DNA of 64,000 bases from Geobacter sp. AOG2 (GTDB taxonomy: Bacteria > Desulfobacterota > Desulfuromonadia > Geobacterales > Pseudopelobacteraceae): the NCBI RefSeq assembly GCF_019972295.1, contig NZ_BLJA01000001.1, forward strand, positions 1,696,107-1,760,106, written 5' to 3'. The position numbers and the translations under genes were made by a program. The notes under the pieces were generated by a model. That model saw nothing but the letters and a program-made list of their open reading frames with translations, made no database searches and was not told where the DNA came from. Within the stretch, counting starts at the first letter, position 1, and every line of letters starts with the position of its first letter. Of this stretch, positions 61,204 through 64,000 are shown piece after piece.

Positions 61204-62640
61204 ATGATCGACAGACAATCACGCTATCGTCGTTGCCGCTTCCTGGCGGGAGCACTCATGCTTCTGACGGGCTGCACGGTCGGCCCGAATTACGTTCGGC
61301 CTGTAGCAGTGCCGGTCATGCCGGCATCCTACAAGGAGGTGAACGGCTGGAAACCGGCACAGCCGGGAGACGAAGCCATCAAGGGGGAGTGGTGGCGGAT
61401 ATTTAACGATCCCCTGTTGAACAGGTTGGAAGGACAGGTTGCCCTCTCGAACCAAAACATCCTTGCAGCCGAGGCCGCCTTTCGCCAGGCCAGCGCCTTG
61501 ATCCAGGAAGCCAAGGCCGGTTATTATCCAACGGTCTCGGCCGGTGCCTCGGTTGCACGCACCCATCAGTCCGGTACCATCGGCACATCTGCAAAGACCA
61601 CCACCTCCTACACGCTTCCGGTCGATATCTCATGGGAGATCGACATCTGGGGGCGCGTACGCCGCAGCGTGGAGGCGAGCAGGGCGAGCGCCCAGGCCAG
61701 TGCGGCCGATCTGGCGGCGCTCCGCCTGAGCAGCCAGGCTCAGCTTGCCGAGGCATATTTTGAACTGCGTATGCAGGACTCCCAGAAAGAATTCCTGGAT
61801 GCTTCGGTATCCTACTATCAGAAAACCCTGGAACTGACCAGAAACCGCTACGCCGGCGGGGTAGCGGCCAAGTCGGACGTGCTCCAGGCCGAGACCCAGC
61901 TCAAGAGCACTCAGGCGCAGGCCATCGACCTGGGCGTGCAACGCGCCCAGTACGAACATGCCATTGCTCTCCTGATCGGCAAGCCGGCTTCGGATTTCAG
62001 CCTGCCTGCCGCCCCGCTTACCGCGGTTCCACCTCCCATCCCCTTGGGAGTGCCGTCGACGCTGCTCGAACGAAGGCCCGACATCGCCGCCGCGGAACGG
62101 CGGATGGCGGCGGCCAATGCCCAGATCGGCGTGGCTGAAGCCGCTTGGTACCCGTCCATCACGTTGAGCGCATCGGGCGGCCTGGAAACAACGAGCTTTT
62201 CCCGTTGGTTCAGTTGGCCGAGCCGCTTCTGGTCGGTAGGCCCCGCGGTTTCGGAAACCCTGTTCGATGGCGGGGCGCGCAGCGCCCAGACCGAACAGGC
62301 GCGGGCCGCCTTCGACGCCGAGGTGGCAACCTATCGCCAGACTGTGTTGACCGGTTTTCAGGAGGTGGAGGATAATCTGGCTGCGTTGCGTATCCTGGAA
62401 AAGGAAGCCACGGTGCAGGACGAGGCGGTGCAGGCGGCTCGGCAATCCGTCATCGTTGCCGAGAACCAGTACAAGGCGGGAATCACCAGTTATTTGACCG
62501 TATTGACCGCCCAGACAGCCCAACTTACCAACGAGCGGACCGCCATTGCTATTCGCGGCAGCCGCATGACTGCCGGTGTACTGCTGATAAAGGCGCTGGG
62601 AGGCGGATGGGATGCTTCATACCTGCAAAAAGCGGATTAG
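61204..62640 (+). CDS. Outer-membrane efflux channel lipoprotein, NodT/OprM family
   Basis: The TolC-like exit duct of the RND system. The 478-residue protein has a lipobox (MLLTGC, C24) and two repeated halves of outer-membrane factor type: EGQVALSNQNILAAEAAFRQASALIQEAKAGYYPTV... and YKAGITSYLTVLTAQTAQL..., with LLERRPDIAAAERRMAAANAQIGVAEAAWYP. ATG 61204 follows AAAGGA; a longer frame upstream overlaps the pump gene. The operon thus encodes a complete tripartite pump. No linked regulator gene is seen. Confidence 0.92.
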   Translation: MIDRQSRYRRCRFLAGALMLLTGCTVGPNYVRPVAVPVMPASYKEVNGWKPAQPGDEAIKGEWWRIFNDPLLNRLEGQVALSNQNILAAEAAFRQASALIQEAKAGYYPTVSAGASVARTHQSGTIGTSAKTTTSYTLPVDISWEIDIWGRVRRSVEASRASAQASAADLAALRLSSQAQLAEAYFELRMQDSQKEFLDASVSYYQKTLELTRNRYAGGVAAKSDVLQAETQLKSTQAQAIDLGVQRAQYEHAIALLIGKPASDFSLPAAPLTAVPPPIPLGVPSTLLERRPDIAAAERRMAAANAQIGVAEAAWYPSITLSASGGLETTSFSRWFSWPSRFWSVGPAVSETLFDGGARSAQTEQARAAFDAEVATYRQTVLTGFQEVEDNLAALRILEKEATVQDEAVQAARQSVIVAENQYKAGITSYLTVLTAQTAQLTNERTAIAIRGSRMTAGVLLIKALGGGWDASYLQKAD

Positions 62641-62858
62641 TAAACCTTAAAGATTGACCACGGAGTTGGCGGCCGTTGGCATGGGGGCAGATCGCTTCGG
62701 TTGAGTTCATACGTAAAGAAGGTTCCGGCACAGTTTTCTGGGCCGCCGAGATACTTGCTGATTTCATTGACAAGGGTTGAGTGGAAGAGCAGTTGACAGG
62801 GTATCTTTTCACCGTCGAATAGCTCTTGACGCTTAGGCTGTTTTTTCAGCCAGTCCAT
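62637..62858 (-). CDS. Small hypothetical protein
   Basis: A 73-residue soluble protein (MDWLKKQPKRQELFDGEKIPC...). AAGGA lies 5 nt before the ATG on the minus strand. It ends 4 nt into the efflux-channel stop on the opposite strand. No family is recognised; it could be a chance frame, but the start signal is reasonable. Confidence 0.35.
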   Translation of the reverse strand: MDWLKKQPKRQELFDGEKIPCQLLFHSTLVNEISKYLGGPENCAGTFFTYELNRSDLPPCQRPPTPWSIFKVY

Positions 62859-62900
62859 GAGTTCCTTTTAAGCCTGTCATTATCAAATTTGTCGTTAAGG

Positions 62901-63992
62901 CTACCGTATTCGTTTCGGCAAGGCGTGTCTTGATATCTGCCGGTGGGAAGATGCTCGTCGCGGCGTTTTCGGTATGTATGGTTTCTTTTTGGCGGCATGT
63001 TTGTGTCTGCTTTTTCGCGTGGACTTGGCAGGTAACGGTTTTTCCGTTTGTTTTGCTGTCTCTAGTGAAGAGTTTCTCTCCTTTTTCGCACTCCGTTCGT
63101 TCCAGATTTTGGCTTGATTAAGCGTTTCTTGGGCTCTTGCGGCTTTTTCGGCAGCCAGTCGGGCTTCTTTTCCCTTCTCCCATTCAGCCTTGAATGTCGT
63201 AATTCGCTCCAACTCTTCTTTTGCAAACTGTTCTTTCAGTTGGGCAAGCTTCTCCGATGAAGATAGTTCTTTTGTCCTGTTTTGCTCTGGTGCGACGACA
63301 GTAGGGAGCATAGGACGTTCCAGGGGGACCTTGTTTTGAACCGGTTTTTCTTCGACATGTGTTTCCCGTGAGGCGGCTTGTGAAGTCTCAGTCTGTTCCT
63401 GGCGCATTTTTGCAAGGGCAGCTTTGACTTCAGCAAATGTGACCACCGGTTGCGGTACGGCTTTGACGCCTCCAAAAGGGATGGTTACGCCCAGGGTATA
63501 CTCAAACGCGCTGGCATTGGCCACGACGTGGCGCACATCCGCCCGCAAAGCCAGCCGGTCGTACAGGAAGTATTTTACACCGGCCCCGTAGTCGACGAAA
63601 CCCATCACTTTACGCGAAACAAGGGCCGAAGGGCCGGACATGTTGTAACCGCCAAGCCCGAACGCCACGAACGGCACGAGTTGCTTGTCCGGCATGAAGT
63701 GGTACAACCCTTCGACTCCATACTTGAAGATGGCGACATTCTTGTCCGTCACCAGCTTGGATGAGGTGATCGAGTAGTCCAGCCCGGCTTCAACCCCGAT
63801 GTTGTCCGTAAGATTGTAGCCACCCTTCAAGGAATACATGGGGGCTGTTTCGAGATGCTGGCCGCCATCGTAGGTATATCCTCCGATCATGGGAGAAATC
63901 GAGAACTGCCCCTCCGATACGGCCCCGAACACCGTGCCGGAGAATACCAGTACCAAGAAGGATATGGCCGCAAATGCATACACTCTTTTCAA
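62901..63992 (-). CDS. Outer-membrane beta-barrel protein with a basic coiled-coil tail (5' end near window edge)
   Basis: A 363-codon frame starting TTG at 63992, 8 bases from the window edge, so the real start may lie outside. A signal peptide (to about 23) leads to an OmpA-like eight-strand barrel (about 28-180: FSISPMIGGYTYDGG, GGYNLTDNIGVEAGLDYSI, VPFVAFGLGGYNM, LALRADVRH...YTLGVTIPFGG). The usual OmpA peptidoglycan-binding domain is absent; instead comes a Lys/Glu-rich coiled coil (about 240-310) and a strongly basic tail (KSRHKHAAKKK, RRASSHRQISRH). The tail might bind anionic surface polymers or peptidoglycan (speculative). Confidence 0.75.
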   Translation of the reverse strand: MKRVYAFAAISFLVLVFSGTVFGAVSEGQFSISPMIGGYTYDGGQHLETAPMYSLKGGYNLTDNIGVEAGLDYSITSSKLVTDKNVAIFKYGVEGLYHFMPDKQLVPFVAFGLGGYNMSGPSALVSRKVMGFVDYGAGVKYFLYDRLALRADVRHVVANASAFEYTLGVTIPFGGVKAVPQPVVTFAEVKAALAKMRQEQTETSQAASRETHVEEKPVQNKVPLERPMLPTVVAPEQNRTKELSSSEKLAQLKEQFAKEELERITTFKAEWEKGKEARLAAEKAARAQETLNQAKIWNERSAKKERNSSLETAKQTEKPLPAKSTRKSRHKHAAKKKPYIPKTPRRASSHRQISRHALPKRIR

Positions 63993-64000
63993 GAAACACC

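Noticed and set aside
1..64000. CRISPR arrays, intact insertion sequences, rRNA or tRNA genes
   Set aside because: No regularly spaced repeats, no transposase gene with end repeats, and no rRNA or tRNA pattern other than the tmRNA was found on reading both strands by eye.

Overview
The window looks like a chromosomal segment of a Geobacter-type bacterium (Desulfuromonadia/Geobacterales, close to Geobacter or Pelobacter propionicus). This rests on protein style and gene mix: GlnD/XerD/PurL relatives of that kind, monoheme c-type cytochromes, two DUF4124 proteins, short-type serine acetyltransferase, LpxC (Gram-negative outer membrane), small cysteine-rich and ferredoxin proteins, and dispersed intergenic inverted repeats. 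The genus is inferred, not proven.

Layout. 1-14.9 kb, all plus strand: 3' part of glnD, a VF530-type protein, xerD, a YycJ-like metallo-hydrolase, then a nucleotide block purB - mscS-type channel - purL - purQ - purF - pyrE, followed by a tlyA-HIT in-frame fusion and a DUF4124 protein. 15-17.9 kb, minus strand: an Mg2+ homeostasis operon with a promoter, an M-box (ykoK) riboswitch, an intrinsic terminator, an MgtE_N/CBS cytoplasmic protein and an Nramp-related transporter whose metal-site residues differ from manganese/iron Nramps. 17.9-18.8 kb: smpB and ssrA (tmRNA). 18.8-20.7 kb: gene-poor, accessory-looking DNA downstream of ssrA with three small hypothetical genes and possible integration-site remnants.

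20.7-37 kb: mixed genes, namely DUF2127, a VIT-family metal transporter, an orphan sensor kinase with a solute-binding sensor, a secreted SUMF1-fold protein, ilvE, a small Cys-rich protein overlapping a 2[4Fe-4S] ferredoxin, a membrane spermidine-synthase-like protein, TPR, Dps-like ferritin, MauE, CBS-containing pyrophosphatase, rhomboid, DUF4124, two divergent monoheme cytochromes, and a chemoreceptor behind a candidate sigma-54 promoter. 37-39.2 kb: a marR - yceI - ygiD-like gene set with palindromic candidate operators. 39.3-47.9 kb: S1-domain protein, ABC-F ATPase, YaiI, adenosine-specific kinase, YbhB, class I fumarase, cysE, lpxC. 48-52.7 kb: asmA-like gene and a CorC/HlyC protein, overlapping by ATGA. 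53.5-62.6 kb: an MdtABC-type RND efflux operon with its outer-membrane channel, preceded by a candidate 22-codon leader ORF and containing an internal terminator-like hairpin. The window ends in an outer-membrane barrel protein with a basic tail.

The most interesting items are the complete M-box-controlled Nramp/MgtE_N operon, the tlyA-HIT fusion with a well-placed internal ribosome-binding site, the RND leader ORF plus internal hairpin, a 137-bp near-identical tract shared by the two RND pump genes, and the marR operator pair. I saw no CRISPR array, no intact transposase and no rRNA or tRNA gene.
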